Below are positions 5,387 to 5,781 of a stretch of DNA of 5,781 nt, in pieces. The DNA comes from an uncultured Bacilli bacterium (GTDB lineage: Bacteria > Bacillota_I > Bacilli_A > RF39 > UBA660): assembly GCA_934096785.1 (NCBI GenBank), contig CAKONA010000068.1:1-5781 (forward strand), in the 5' to 3' direction. Numbering within the stretch: position 1 is the first letter of the stretch; every line of letters begins with the position of its first letter. The translations under genes and the position numbers were made by a program. Under the pieces are notes generated by a model, which ran no database searches, was not told the DNA's origin, and saw nothing but the letters and a program-made list of their open reading frames with translations.

Positions 5387-5781
5387 ATGGAAAAATTAAA
5401 AGAAAACAAGACATTACTAGGATTAGGTATTATATTATTACTTTTAGGAGTAATGGGTATGTCTTATGCATGGTTTAGTGCTACTGTTAATCAAGAAAAT
5501 GTAAAAGACCAAGTAGTGAGCACTGGTACATTAGAACTAACTTATACTGATGGCACAGAAATAAAGCTAGTAAATGCAAGACCAGGAGCTACAGCAACAA
5601 AAACAATCACTGTAAAAAATACTGGTACATTAGATACAAGTTATAACTTAGTATGGCAAGTATTAAAAAATGAAATCACAAATGATGAAATGGTTATGTC
5701 CGCTACTTGTGAAAGACTAAATAAAGCTGGAGACAAAGAAGAAAACTGTGAAGGGTTAGATGAAACACCAATTACAAAGAA
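5387..5781 (+). CDS. Second SipW-dependent TasA/camelysin-type protein (3' end outside window)
   Basis: Translation from ATG 5387 runs open to the window end, giving 131 codons. AAGGA (5373-5377) lies nine bases upstream. It has the same SipW-type signal (MEKLKENK, hydrophobic stretch, MSYAWFSA with likely cleavage after A28) and beta domain (TGTLELTYTDG, ARPGATATKTITVKNTGTL) as the protein at 3231-4820, including a cysteine pair in CER...NCEGLD with identical spacing. By hand alignment 88 of 131 positions are identical. The sequence stops inside the TasA-like domain, so whether it also carries DUF285 repeats or another C-terminal module cannot be seen. It follows the pilin-like gene by 29 bases and probably depends on the promoter at 4886-4913. 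It is an expected substrate of a SipW-type signal peptidase encoded elsewhere. Confidence 0.85.
   Translation, partial: MEKLKENKTLLGLGIILLLLGVMGMSYAWFSATVNQENVKDQVVSTGTLELTYTDGTEIKLVNARPGATATKTITVKNTGTLDTSYNLVWQVLKNEITNDEMVMSATCERLNKAGDKEENCEGLDETPITK

Overview
This AT-rich window (roughly 28-33% GC in most genes, about 41% in the first 273 bases) looks like the chromosome of a low-GC Firmicutes/Bacilli-type bacterium, possibly one of the uncultured gut lineages near the RF39/Mollicutes border. That placement is inferred from base composition, GGTGA/AGAGG-type ribosome binding sites, TATAAT-like promoters, SipW-type secreted proteins and DUF285 repeats. TGA appears to be an ordinary stop: it ends the DUF4186 gene and is absent in frame from the long genes. 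Every supported gene is on the + strand. I see no rRNA, tRNA, CRISPR array, transposase or phage gene.

Layout. Positions 1-273 hold the 3' end of a Tyr/Gly-rich surface or pilin-like protein, closed by a hairpin terminator (272-300). Positions 334-693 encode a DUF4186 protein of unknown function. Positions 746-1405 encode an exported, membrane-anchored thioredoxin-fold protein with a CTYC active site, followed by a terminator. Positions 1466-1858 encode a small exported protein of unknown family. Positions 1916-3172 encode a membrane-anchored surface protein with a cohesin-like region and two cadherin-like beta-sandwich domains. Positions 3231-4820 encode a SipW-dependent (TasA/camelysin-type) protein fused to about nine DUF285/BspA-type repeats, followed by a strong terminator. 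Positions 4938-5357 encode a type IV pilin-like (pseudopilin) protein. From 5387 to the window end is a second SipW-dependent protein, cut off by the window, whose N-terminus is about 67% identical to the first.

Working together. Apart from the DUF4186 gene, every gene appears to encode an exported or envelope protein, so this reads as a cell-surface/extracellular-fibre locus. Two export routes sit side by side: TasA-like substrates, which normally need a dedicated signal peptidase (SipW, not in this window), and a prepilin that needs a prepilin peptidase (also not in this window). The surface proteins carry conserved paired cysteines, and the extracytoplasmic CxxC thioredoxin-like protein is a plausible disulfide catalyst for them; this is inference from proximity. 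Most genes seem to have their own promoter with a very short leader. The exception is the pilin plus second SipW-dependent gene pair, which probably share one transcript.
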